NCBI GenBank assembly: GCA_930367205.1
Contig: OV884009.1
Span: 99,593,189 to 99,657,188, forward strand
Source: Acanthosoma haemorrhoidale
Taxonomy: Eukaryota > Arthropoda > Insecta > Hemiptera > Acanthosomatidae
DNA: 64,000 bases
Direction: 5' to 3'
Below, piece after piece: positions 49,813 through 60,420 of this stretch (the stretch's first letter is position 1; each line of letters begins with the position of its first letter). Position numbers and translations under genes: made by a program. Under the pieces are notes generated by a model, which worked only from the letters and a program-made list of their open reading frames with translations, did no database searches and was not told the DNA's origin.

Positions 49813-52113
49813 TTAGTTCCTATAATTATCTTAAGAGTAAGCTCCATTAACTTTAAATTGCAAAAAACCTTGTATTATATAAATACATAATAATTAATTA
49901 AACAATATTTTATACCATCATAAAATATAGCATAGCTAGAGTAAATATAAGAAACTCGAAGTGCAATTTTGTTCAGATATAAATATAAATATTTGTTTAG
50001 TTCAAATCATTTAAGACATTAAAACCTGGTTGTCATTTGAAACGTAATGTGAGGAAATTCAAAAGTTAGCAAAACGAGACAGACTATAAGTTAATATATT
50101 TTTGGCATACTTCCCGTTTTTATGTATCAACCAAACTTTATTCTCCTTAGCCAGGGATGTTTTATAACGTACCATTATGATTTCAATGAGGCCATTTCAA
50201 CGTCAATTTCCCCGATGAAGGTAGAGCTTCTTTCGGGCTTGGAAATTAATGTCATACTAACTTTTCTTTAATCTCAATTATAAAAGACCCTTATGTTTTA
50301 CACTGTGCCCGAGAAAAGAAATTGGAACCATCAAAACACCAGTGTCATAACCAAAAATATAAATATCGCGTCACAAAATCATTTATTAAGTACAATATTT
50401 AATACGAACTATTACATACAAAGGTGGACGGTTAAGGGTTGTTTTAATTTGAAATTGCCCTTATTTTGATAATTGTTACTTTGTTTCATTTTTTATCTTT
50501 GGTTTTGGCTTAGAATTGTTCACTAAGAAATGAATTGTACTAAAATATAAATAAATACTATTGTAATAAATTGTTCTGGTATATTGTGTGTGTTAGCATG
50601 TGAATTGAACGTTAGGACTAGTTTGTGGCTGCTTAGGATAATGGTCACAAATTTCATATGGAAACTGTTGATTTTGTATTATGTTAAATCTACATAAACA
50701 TACATTGAAAATTCTACTAGCCAGCTGAGTTACCACTTTTTGTTCATAATGTTTTAACAGGTTATGTATATGAGCGTGGTTCAGTAGATGAATAATGTGA
50801 GGCTATTATTCTAAAACCAGCTTGACAGTAATATTTTACAAATTCAATTTAATTGTTTATCCTTCAAACAAAAAAATTATGATTGAGTTATTGTTATAGG
50901 ACCTTGAGCAAATATTAACTTAAACAAATTTAAAACCTCTAAGTATTTTACAGCTTATGGCCCAACTGGAAAATAGCAATAAAAGTAAGTTGAGATAAAT
51001 CACTTTCCTTGGAATATTTTTGTGTTTTTATTACGTAAATTGCATATTACCCTCTATAAGCCTTAGATTCTTAAAGCGTTTATTAAATGTACGAAAATTA
51101 TTACTCTGACAATTTAATAACTTGGTCAAAGTTGCATTAATATTCAAGAAAAACAAAACGAAAACGGTAACACTATAAATAAAATTATACTCTTTAAATG
51201 AAGCTGTACTCTAATAGACATATTCAATCACAGTACCTACAATGAATTTGAATACCTGAAATAAATGTGGGAACAATATAAGAGCCAACGTGGAGATAAT
51301 TATGTCAATAATTCATTAAAATGTTGTAACTATCTTCAGTAAGCAAATTTAACTGGATTAAATTCATTAGATTTTATTAATTCGGTTTATTTCGGAGCAA
51401 AACCCACCTGGTCATCAACACTGGTGTTTTTATTATTTATAAACTCTTCTCGGAAGCATGCCAATGAGAGTAAAAGGGCCTGAGCAGATCCCAGGGCCCG
51501 GAGAGGCACCCCAGTCCCACATATCAGGTGGTTTGGTTGGGTGTAAATTTTGGCGGGTAGTTTCTGTCTTCTGAATAGTGAGAGAGCTGTTCTGGCTCAG
51601 CACTGGTTCATTATTAGGATTCCTAAGAGGCGAACCACGGCGCAATGTTTCTGAAAACCCACATATATTACTTCTGAAATCCAACTTAGGGCAGATTAGG
51701 GATTTAAATACTTTGTACATTGTAGCATTGCAGATCTGTCTGCTCCACATGTTGATACACTCAGCATTCCGAGTATCCTCATTTTTAATATGCAATTATC
51801 ATTAAGAAATCTCATTTGTCTTTTTCATCTCAGGCGTCAGGAAAAAATTAGACTCCGGAAATCTTCCGTTAACAACGAATAGCAAAATTCTTTTTTCTTC
51901 TAAAGTGTAAGTTCCTGTTTTTTTTTTTATTCGAAAACCTCACTCGAAGTATGTCAATTAGTCGTAACATTTTAATTAATATTAGTTATAATTTGAAGTT
52001 GGTCAAAAATGTGTCAACCTCTTTATCGTGAATAATTAGAAGTTCCCCTCTTCTCGGCCCAGAAAATATCCACTATGTTTCCACATTTTAATAATAAAAA
52101 CCTTATAGCGTCA
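49813..52113. other. AT-rich DNA, nothing coding recognised
   Basis: The region 51430-51800 has balanced composition with overlapping open frames on both strands (120 codons minus, 75 plus). Neither resembles a family I know. It could be an unidentified repeat. Confidence 0.4.
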
Positions 52114-52283
52114 GTTAAGAGAGGGGGAAACTAGTGTACGAAACAGCCAAAAGCACTTGGTGGCGTGTCGGGGCAACCCCCTTTAAAAGGCTCAAATAAA
52201 AACAGTCTTGTGACAACTCTCGTTCTGTAACTACATTCAACCTCTTTCCTTTTTCTTCTCGTATTTCGTTGACGATCATTAAC
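52114..52283 (+). repeat. 5' LTR of Ty3/Gypsy copy A
   Basis: Begins GTTAAG and ends ATTAAC, matching the 3' LTR ends (inverted GTTAA/TTAAC). The last ~103 bases (52181-52283) match the 3' LTR with about four substitutions and include an AATAAA signal, so they represent R and U5. The first ~67 bases do not resemble the 3' LTR's U3. The left border is therefore inferred only from the terminal GTTAAG. Confidence 0.7.
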
Positions 52284-52306
52284 TTGTGCCGAAACCCAGG
52301 AGCGGA
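52284..52306 (+). other. Primer binding site candidate, Ty3/Gypsy copy A
   Basis: Directly after the LTR lies tgtgccgaaacccaggagcg. Its position and tgccgaaaccc core fit a site complementary to a tRNA 3' end that primes minus-strand synthesis. I did not assign the tRNA. Confidence 0.5.
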
Positions 52307-52391
52307 GTGGGTTTGAGTCATTAACGTGCGAGTTGGCTTTTGTTTTTTTTTTCTTCTCATTCGCTTTCGTGTGATTTAATTAAAGTAGGTA

Positions 52392-53527
52392 ATAGTGGAC
52401 TTGCGGCCGGCAGCGTTTGAAGTTCCGCAGTTACCTAAAGAAACCATGGCTGAAGCCCATGCGAACTCGCTGGCATGGATGAAGGTGCGGGCAGTGACGT
52501 CGCAGGACATGAGGAAAATGATCTCAGACCTCGAAAAATTTTCTGGGGAACTAGGTGAGTTGAATCATTTTCTCAAAGGTGCAGATTATGGAGAGGATAC
52601 AAACCAAGATGGACGAAGGGTTACTCGACCCAGGTGACGCTAAGTCAATAAAGGCAGACCTGGTGTGCAGGGTGAAAAGGAAGGTGCTGAACCTGATACA
52701 GGTGGACGAGGAAACCCCATGGGAGATAGTAAAGACGAGACTGAAAAAAGCATTTTGGGGGGGGGGGGTGATGGACCCCAGAGGAGGATATCTTCCAAAT
52801 GTTTCGAGAAATGAAATCTCCGAGACAGAATAGTGGACAGTATGCTGCAGTCCTGGTAGTCCACTACAATAAAATAAATGAGAAAATGAGGGAGACAGGC
52901 GCCGATGAAGTGGAGGGCAGGATGGGGTTTCTGTCTACAATCTTAAAGGTACAATTAGCGAAGGAGACGGGAAGGAAGGAAGGGTTCCCTAATGAGCGAT
53001 CGTTCCTCGAATGCACCCAGGCGATGATAGATGCTAGCACAAGAGAAGAAGAAGTAAAAATGAACAAAGATGACAAAGATTTGAGCCAGATCCCATATAG
53101 GAGAAACAGGACCCCAAAAGCAGTGTGGAAGAGACAAGAAACTCCGTTTGCCGGTAGAGACAGGGGAGCGACAAGAGAGAGAAGATTGGGAGTGACGAGG
53201 CCTAGGTACGCACCTCGGAAAGAAGAAAGGAAATGTCATGGCTGTGAAAAGACGGGCCATCTGGTAGCTCAGTGCCCTCGCACTAAGTGCTTTGAGTGTG
53301 GGGAAGAAGGACACATCGCGAGACAATGTCCATACTTGTTTCGTAGAACGGAATTTCACAAAGCAGAACCAATGGAGGTGAATAACCAGGAAATCCGGGA
53401 GAGGCGGTATCCACAAGTGCTCAGACAACATATTAGAAAGGAGATCGAGGATCTCAAACGCCAAGTTATCATCAGGGATAGCACGTCCCCGTACAACAGA
53501 CCTTTGTGGGCAGTGACAAAGAAAAGG
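52392..53527 (+). pseudogene. Ty3/Gypsy copy A gag, fused to reverse transcriptase, broken
   Basis: Gag forms the particle and binds RNA. The frame opens where copy B has ATG; here the codon is ATA (52392-52394). The first part (LRPAAFEVPQLPKET, ELGELNHF) matches copy B at 63.8 kb. About 5 bases are lost near 52575-52585, shifting frame, and a run of 12 G at 52757-52768 marks a second frame change. From 52799 one frame runs through FLSTILKVQLAKETGR and ECTQAMIDASTREEE to two intact CCHC zinc knuckles, CHGCEKTGHLVAQC and CFECGEEGHIARQC (about 53242-53330). After MEVNNQE the sequence passes straight into RT N-terminal sequence (RYPQVLRQHIRKEI), with no protease between. Copy B shows the protease normally lies there. 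A TGA at 53528-53530 ends the frame. Dead as a gene. Confidence 0.9.
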
Positions 53528-53530
53528 TGA

Positions 53531-54800
53531 CTGGGAGATGAGGAAAAATACCGAGTCGTGGTGGATTTTCGGAAACTTAACGACAATACCCTGGACGAAA
53601 AATATCCGATCCCGCGGTTCGAAGACATCCTAGATAGACTCAACGGTGCGAAAATTTTTAGCACATTAGACCTAAAAGCAGGGTACCATCAGATCAAGCT
53701 AGCTGCGCATGACCAACATAAAACGGCGTTCTCGTTTGAAAGAGGGCATTTTGAGTTCACGAGAATGCCGTTTGGTCTCAAAAATGCTCCAAAAACCTTT
53801 CAGCGTCTCATGGACGAACTTATTAGAGGAATGGACGAAAATATGTGCCAAATTTACATGGATGACCTGCTGATCTTTAGCCGAATGGAATCGGAACATA
53901 TTCAACACCTCCGGAAAGTATTTAGAAGATTAAGAGATTTCGGGTTGAAACTGTCAATAGACAAATCATCCCTGGGCCAGGAGCAGATTAGTTTTTTAGG
54001 GCACACAATCTCGCAGGAAGGGGTTCAACCAGACTCGACGAAAGTAGAAGCGATCCAGAAAATGGAAGTGCCAAAAGACGTAAAAGGGATTCGGAGATTA
54101 CTGGGCACGCTCTATTACTACCGCCGTTTTGTACCGGGCATGGCAGAATATATGGTACCCATTAACAACTTACTACGGAAAGGAGCACGAATAATGATCA
54201 CGCCGCTGATGGAGCAGAATATCCGCAAATGCTTGGCACGTTTGCAGGAGGCGCCGATTTTGGCTTTCCCTAACTTCGAGAAGGATTTCACGATCACCAC
54301 CGACGCAAGCGACTATGCCTTGGGGGCAGTATTGTCACAGGAAGGTGGGACGGGGAAATACCGGTGGCTTACGCGAGCAGACGCCTGATGGACACGGAGA
54401 ACTTTGGGCGCTTCCGTCCGTATGTATTTGGCAGAAGGTTTCGAAGACATACGGACCACCGACCTCTTCAATGGGTCGGAAAACTTAAAAAATCATCCTC
54501 AAGGGTAAGAGGTGGAAGGAATTCTTAGCGCAATACAATCTGGATATCATGTATAAGCCAGGGAAAGAGAACGTCGTGGCAGATTGGCTGTCGCTCGCTA
54601 TTATGGTGAACGCCATAGAGGAAGGGGAAACATCGAGCGGTATGAGGCAATTTATTGAGGAATGGACGCCTGGAGAAGTGGGCAGGAGCATCACGAGGGA
54701 AGATAGTGACAGGAGTGCGGATCCACCATCAGACGAGTCTATAGGGGAGAGACCGCGTGATATGGAGACAACGGATGAAATCATCAATGATAAGCGGAGG
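53531..54800 (+). pseudogene. Ty3/Gypsy copy A reverse transcriptase and RNase H, broken
   Basis: Continues in the same frame as gag after the TGA. RT copies element RNA into DNA inside the particle. Motifs: VVVDFRKLND; FSTLDLKAGYHQIKL with the first catalytic Asp; FTRMPFGLKNAPKTFQ; and catalytic YMDD (53855-53866) within CQIYMDDLLIFS; then FLGHTISQEG, and LLGTLYYYRRFVPG in the connection region. RNase H starts with FTITTDASDYALGAVLSQE (first acidic residue present). A frameshift follows near 54355, and the next alignable segment jumps from RRLMDTE to FRPYVFGRRF, so the stretch expected to hold the catalytic Glu is missing. TDHRPLQW and KPGKENVVAD remain, in different frames. The RT domain itself is nearly complete; the RNase H is not. 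Confidence 0.92.
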
Positions 54801-54879
54801 CAGATCATTTGGAAAACTCAAACATCGGGTACTCTGAAAATACTCCATAGTACGAGGAGTAGCAACGCTAGGTAACACT

Positions 54880-55990
54880 GGCGTATCACCAAGGGAAGAC
54901 CAATTACCGCGGTGGGCAGGAGACGGCGCAAGGACTACGAAGGCGCTATTTTTGGTTGGGAATGCTGTGGACCATTCAGGAGGTAATCGGAGCATGCGAA
55001 GTTTGCAGGAAGACGAAACATGATAGACACCCCCCCCCGCAGGGACGCCAGGAGGAATCACCCACAGCAGAAGCACCATTGATGGAGATTCAAGTGCACA
55101 CCTTCACGTGGGGGGGTTTTAAGTGGGTCACTATCATCGACCCATTCAGCAAAGTGGCTATGGCCTATGTGGTGGGGGACAAGTCATCAGATTCCATATT
55201 ACAAGCCCTCAACACATGGTTCCAATTCTACGGCATACCGGAGAGGATCTAGTCGGACGGGGGACGGGAGTTTGACAATGCAACCGTGAGAGCCGAAATG
55301 CAAAAACGGGACGTGGCATGGCATTTTAATACCCCCGGGCATCCGAAGAGCAGGGGCACCATCGAAAGGTTACACAGGACCCTCAGCGACCACTTACGCG
55401 TGTATCAGGTGGATAAAGGCCTGTCGGCGAACGTAGCAATGCCCATGGCGGTGGCGGCATACAACCACTCGATACACGCCACGACGGGGTTAGCACTATT
55501 TGAAATTTTTTTTGGATTACGAGCGAGACCGAGGAACTGGCGAGAGACGGTGGCGGATGTGGGGATGGTGGCACAGCTCCATAACACCCACATAAAGCTC
55601 GGTGAGATGTGGCACAAGGTATGCGATAAGATTATGCGCGAGAAATCCAAGCGCGTGGTGCGGGCAAATTTGAAGGTGCGGGATCGCATAGGGGCCATAT
55701 CGATTGGGACCGTTGTGTACAGAAAAGTCGTGTCAAATCGCAGTAAGGAACTTGTTCGGTATGAGGGGCCCTTTAAGGTCATCATAATTCGGGAACATAA
55801 TCTCGTGACCATCGAGAGCATGACCTCCCCTAAGAAGAGGCGAACCGTTCACATTGAACAGTTGAAACTCCCGCCACTATGGGAAGGTGGTGTGCCCTCG
55901 ATCCAATACGGAGCAACTGATTCGGAATCATATACTTCACATGTGAAGCTCAGAGAGAGTTTTTGTTTTCATTATTTATATTGTGGCTAA
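54880..55990 (+). pseudogene. Ty3/Gypsy copy A integrase, broken
   Basis: Integrase inserts the DNA copy into the genome. Zinc-finger remnants: YHQGKTNY in an upstream frame, then CEVCRKTKHD (about 54995). Core: MEIQVHTFTWGGFKWVTIID, where copy B and the family have QVDTF; His at 55097-55099 replaces the first catalytic Asp. A TAG at 55250-55252 interrupts just before SDGGREF, which keeps the second Asp. RGTIERLHRTLSDHL keeps the catalytic Glu. From 55286 a 234-codon frame is open: AAYNHSIHATTGLALFEI, FGLRARP, a basic stretch, then the GPY/F-type C-terminus (YEGPFKVI) and TVHIEQLKLPP. No chromodomain and no env follow. The C-terminal third is in good condition; the enzyme cannot be active. 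Confidence 0.9.
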
Positions 55991-56210
55991 GTTCCTTTTT
56001 TTTTTTTCACCTGGCAGCCGCCGGGTCACGGGCGAATGTATTATATTTTATTATTAGTATTATTCTTGTTTTATTACTGTATTATCTCTTTTCTTTGTGT
56101 TGTGTTGTTTTGTGAGGACTATGAATATATTAGACTGTAAGCTTGATGTAAGGGATTACAGGCTGGGTGCTGCGTGCGCCAGACCTTGGAGTTTACGATA
56201 TGCGTAAACT
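55991..56210 (+). other. Ty3/Gypsy copy A, untranslated region before the 3' LTR
   Basis: No further gene, in particular no envelope-like frame. T-rich at first, then 'ggctgggtgctgcgtgcgcc' and a purine-rich end. Confidence 0.7.
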
Positions 56211-56221
56211 GGCAGGGGGGA
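56211..56221 (+). other. Polypurine tract of Ty3/Gypsy copy A
   Basis: ggcagggggga lies directly before the 3' LTR, where plus-strand DNA synthesis is primed in this family. Confidence 0.7.
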
Positions 56222-56404
56222 GTTAAGGTTCGGACATCGTAGGTAGACAGCCTAATCCTCAAGTCATCGGAATGTAAACATCCCGAATGTATTTAGAGAG
56301 GCTTTAAAAGGTTAAAATAAAAACAGTCTTGTGACAACTCTCGTTTTGTAACTACATTCAACCTCTTTCCTTTTTCTTCTCGTTTTTCGTTGACGATCAT
56401 TAAC
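56222..56404 (+). repeat. 3' LTR of Ty3/Gypsy copy A
   Basis: 183 bp, from GTTAAGG to ATTAAC. Its last ~103 bases match the 5' LTR with about four substitutions; the first ~80 bases are unrelated to the 5' LTR. It is followed by ttcattaac, which repeats part of the LTR end; a flanking target-site duplication could not be confirmed. Confidence 0.8.
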
Positions 56405-56598
56405 TTCATTAACTAAGAGCGATGAATAAAGCAGTCTTATACTATCGTTTGCCCTATTCATTTCTATTACCTCTTTCTCCATCTTTTTACTGTTTTAGTT
56501 CTCACGTTAACTTATATTGTATATATAAATATGTTAATAAATAAAGGGGTTATGAAATAAAAAAAAAAAAAGACTCGGCACCCGGCACCTGAAGAACA

Positions 56599-56600
<2 letters not shown>
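56405..56600. other. AT-rich flank of Ty3/Gypsy copy A
   Basis: Short AT-rich sequence with an A-run at about 56559-56571. Nothing recognised. Confidence 0.5.

Positions 56601-56601
<1 letters not shown>

Positions 56602-56647
<46 letters not shown>
56602..56647. repeat. (CT)n microsatellite
   Basis: About 23 CT units without interruption. Confidence 0.97.
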
Positions 56648-56650
<3 letters not shown>

Positions 56651-56865
56651 CTGGCACTTGCTGCTCTACTCGAACTATGGCTTTCTTATTCAACTACCTC
56701 TGCATCTCTCTTTCCTAACCTCGCTGTTTTAGTTCGGCGGTGTCAGACCCCACACCTTCCTTGTGGGATTCTCTGCCTTCGTCTCGCTAAAACTAGTACC
56801 TTCTTGGAAGTGACCTCTTCCTCGTGGACGACGGTCGGCGTGGCCCTATAAACTTTACCTAGTAA

Positions 56866-57065
56866 CATCTTCCATGGCGATCCAGTCTGCCTCTCTCCGG
56901 TTCACACTCGCCTTTGGGATCCATACGGTTTTCGTTATATACCGAGTATGGATTCGTGGTCATTCCAAGACCACATAAACTACCTACAATACCTATTCTG
57001 TTCCTCTTCTCCTGAACATAGTGCTTTGTCGGGGCACACCTTCTAAGATCTTATGGAGTCAGATC
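56866..57065 (-). repeat. Dispersed repeat of unknown type, copy 2
   Basis: Reverse complement of the repeat at 49145-49285, with the same ordered blocks and about 60 extra bases in the middle. The surrounding GC-richer segment (56650-57200) may be part of a larger element; no coding motif was recognised. Confidence 0.75.
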
Positions 57066-59210
57066 AATACGAATAAATCTTCCTACCGACTATGCCACCA
57101 GCAAAGACCACAGGTCCACCCTCTTTCTCCCGGGCAGCGGCCGAGTTGTAGTGACTCTAGCCCGCGGCGGGCGTCCTCCTCCCCCCTTGGGGACAAAAAC
57201 CGACAAGATATTTTCCCTTTTTATAAAATAAAAGTGAGATAAATAGAAAACGTGAAATTACAAAATATGGAATGTTAAATTAAATTATCAAGATAAGGAA
57301 ATAATTCCTAAATTAGAAGAATTTTGACAGATATACTCTGCTATTGGAGTTCATTCAACGACTCTTGACCCTTGGTGGCCGTACTGAAATGGATTAAGAA
57401 GCAGTGACTTGTGAAACATACCAATCAGGTAACATTATTGTGAGGATAAAAATTTCAAAACGTCTTGGCTCATTGTTAATTGAAAACAATACTCACTTAA
57501 AAGTATATTACCTCCACAATTTCTGCAATTATAAGTAAATTATCTATTAAGGTGATCAAATTATATTTAAATTGAAAAATTAATCATTTTTATCAAAATT
57601 TAGTTTGTTCAAATGCTTTTTCACACTGCTCGTGAGAAATCCGTGACTAGACTTGTTGAATAGTAAGGAGAAAATGTTTATTGATCAGGACAGGAAGAGG
57701 CAAATGCAATTAGCCACTTTTAAGGGCCTTCCATTAAAAAAAATTGAAGGTATAGAAAAGAGTGTCAGGACAGAATGAATATAGAAATTCTCTTTGTGGG
57801 AAAGTTTCCATCTCTAAAACCCAAGTTCTAACCGACAATACCTTCGCCATCAAGTTTCAAAATGTGCTTTTTTTTCTTTCTTTTTTTTCAACAAGGGAAA
57901 CTTTGAACAACTTCAGGACTCTGGAAACCTGCTTATTACACCAGTAAGGGTTAGTGCATGAACAACACATATGTGGAAACAGTAAACTTGGAACATCTTT
58001 TCTCTTTTAAAAGACGTTTGTATAATCTGTTGTTTAAATTTAATACAGTCCCCTGTAGGAAATAGAGACAAAAATGTTAAATGAACGTGTCGTTTAATCT
58101 TGCTATCTTGACTCCATACAACATGGTCAACAGTAATTAATGAATTAATTTTAGCTAGGCTATATTTAATTAATTTATACAAACTATAAATGTAATTTTT
58201 AGTTTTTATAAAATGGTATTTTGTTATTTTAATTATTTTCTGAGTTGTACATAAACAAATAATGGGTGTAAAAAGTAAAACAATACTCCCCAAGAGCAGG
58301 CCAGGATGGTACGCAATTATTTTGCAAACGATTGTGAAAAAAAATCCAGGTATTTTGACAGTATTCTTCAATGATATTTTGATTCTATTCTTGTTAAGCC
58401 AGATTGGAAGATATTGAAATGTTTTTTGTTAGTTTCTAAAAATTCAATGCAATCATATTTTTGCTACCGTATGTGATGTGTCCATTACCTTTAGCAAAAG
58501 TTGCAATATCTCTATATATATATGTAAGACAATTATTGAAGGTGGGGTGAATAAACTGAAATCAGTTTCTCTGTAAACAAAGTTAGCAATTTTATTCACT
58601 ATATATTATATTATAACAATTATTAATATTGATTTACACAATCTTACCTGTAAACAAAGAAACGACAATTACAGTTTCTAACTAGCAATTCTCTATTTAC
58701 ACTATTTTATTTTACACACTATTTACATGTTCTGTTATCTCACATAACCTTCTCTATCTGATAACTGCTGCTCCATCTGGTGGGGGCCAATGGAAGCAGC
58801 ACGGCAAATTCAAATGAAAGAGAGATCACTTTCATTACATATATATATAAGTTATCGTCTCCCGGCTGTAGACGATCAAAAAAGAGAGAACAAGGATGGT
58901 AATAATACACGCAGGTTCGATTGTTTACTGGTTTTATTATCTTCTCATCCTCTATCTATACACAGGCTTTGTTTACATTAGGCCCTGTGGTATTAGGCTT
59001 AACATTGTCTTGCCACTAGCCATAACAGTTTACGGACTTTTCCAGTAAACTTATACATACGTAATAAATAAAAATAAAAACTTATTGTTTACAAGAGAAA
59101 TGGAATTTAGACACTGATACAATAAAAAGACAAGCAAAACCAAAACGTTCTTCCATTGTACACAAAATAATTATAATACGCACATGAAGAGGGGAAAAAC
59201 GACACTACTG
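57066..59210. other. AT-rich DNA, nothing coding recognised
   Basis: The longest frame is 152 codons on the minus strand (57913-58371), hydrophobic near its start, with no recognised family. A diverged LTR may lie in 58560-59060, but no pair was found. Confidence 0.4.
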
Positions 59211-60420
59211 TCAAAATAAACCTAGAAAAACAACACTAAATATACCCGACAAACACTTCCCCAGTGCGATACAATTATCGACGACGCACGCTGCCATGTC
59301 GTCATCTACGACTGTGCTCCAGTCATCTCTCCGATATCCTCTGAGCCCGAACAGCGGTCTCAACCGGGGAATACCCTGTGGCGTATTGTACCAAGTGGTT
59401 GTATGCGATGACGGCCAGTTATGGATATCAACAACTCGCATCAGCAGCTGACGCAGCAATGACCCAGATAACTCCAACCCAGCTGAGGCAACACCCACTT
59501 ATACTTATATCACTGACCCAGACCTTGCTGAGGCGGCACTGATTCATCCATCCCTATATAAACTTCCTCCAGATTTTACCCGCTCTCACTCTCTTCCCAC
59601 CTAGACGTAAGACTGTACTGACTAACCGTTTCCTTCGTTGCACTTTCAAATAAAACCTTTTTAAAAAGTCTATCAAGTGTAAAAATCTTTAACTGGCCTT
59701 CTCTACAGCCATTCCTGGTTCTAACCCTTTTCCCCCGTGGTAGATACGCAGGTGGTTACTGAGCGTACTATGTTACTATAGCCTTGCTATGTCTCCAGAC
59801 TCTTCGGGTCTCCTGGGGTGTTGAGATGCCAACGTACTCTAAGGCCGCCGTCTCGACCTTCATCTCTGCATTACCAAACTCCCGTCCTCCGTCGGAAGCG
59901 ATAGTTTCCGGAACGCCATAGAATTGGCACCATGTGCGTAATGCCTGCACAACTGTTTTCACCGATCGGTCTGCTATAACTTTAGCCATTGCCATTTTGC
60001 TAAACCTGTCTATGATGGTAACCCACTTGTACCCTCTCCAGATGAATGTATCCACTTGCAGATCTTGCAGTGATCTGTCTGCTGTTGGGGTCACGTCTTG
60101 CATTGCATCTCGGTGGGTGTCGGTCATATTTTGTGGCGAGGCATGTGTCACGCTCGCGATTGCGTTCTTCATTCCCCACCAAAAATATCTGCGCTTCAGT
60201 GCCTGCAGGGCTGCTTCGATCCCGTGGTGGTTCGTTTTACCCTGGTAAAAGGCAAGGATAATCTCCCGTTGACGCTGTTCTTGTCTGATGGTTTCCACCT
60301 GCAGGGTACACCGAATGAACGTGCAGTCGGCCCCAATCCTTTCCGTCTTCCATAGTCGTTTGATGCGGTCACAAATAGTCGCTGGACGCATCCTTCAGGG
60401 CTCAACAGATCATGTCATTC
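59211..60420 (-). pseudogene. Ty3/Gypsy copy B integrase, interrupted by an LTR-like insertion
   Basis: Minus strand. Zinc-finger remnant FYQGKTNHHG and KRRYFWWGMKNAI; the CxxC part survives only in a shifted frame (about 60110-60150). Core: LQDLQVDTFIWRGYKWVTII with the first Asp intact (60050-60052), FSKMAMA, then VPETIASDGGREF with the second Asp. The next block (WHLNTPGDPKSLET, shifted frame) ends in a stop where the catalytic Glu motif is expected, and there a ~270-bp insertion (59500-59770) begins. On the far side the frame resumes with AYNHLVQYATGYSPVE and FGLRGYRRDDW-like sequence in mixed frames. Homology to copy A fades by about 59300. Upstream of 60420 is the degraded RNase H-integrase linker. 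Confidence 0.85.
59500..59770 (+). mobile_element. LTR-like insertion inside copy B integrase
   Basis: The sequence breaks the integrase alignment. On the plus strand it has a TATA-like ccctatataaac at about 59551, a pyrimidine-rich stretch, and caaataaaacctttttaaaa at about 59648, the order expected of a promoter and poly(A) site in a solo LTR. Terminal TG...CA and a target-site duplication were not clearly seen. It shares only the aaataaa-c-ttttt-aaaa-g/c-tc box with the second insertion. Confidence 0.45.

Noticed and set aside
51433..51805. 120-codon minus and 75-codon plus overlapping frames
   Set aside because: Neither shows a known motif; overlapping frames on both strands suggest chance.
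52864..53664. Long minus-strand frames (70-169 codons) opposite Ty3/Gypsy copy A
   Set aside because: They are antisense shadows of gag and RT, which have clear family motifs on the plus strand.
55991..56210. Envelope gene after integrase in copy A
   Set aside because: Only ~220 bp of non-coding sequence separates integrase from the polypurine tract; no env-like frame.
57913..58371. 152-codon minus-strand open frame with hydrophobic start
   Set aside because: AT-rich composition and many I/K/L/F residues, no recognised domain, no nearby gene structure. It cannot be told from a chance frame, so it is not listed as a gene.
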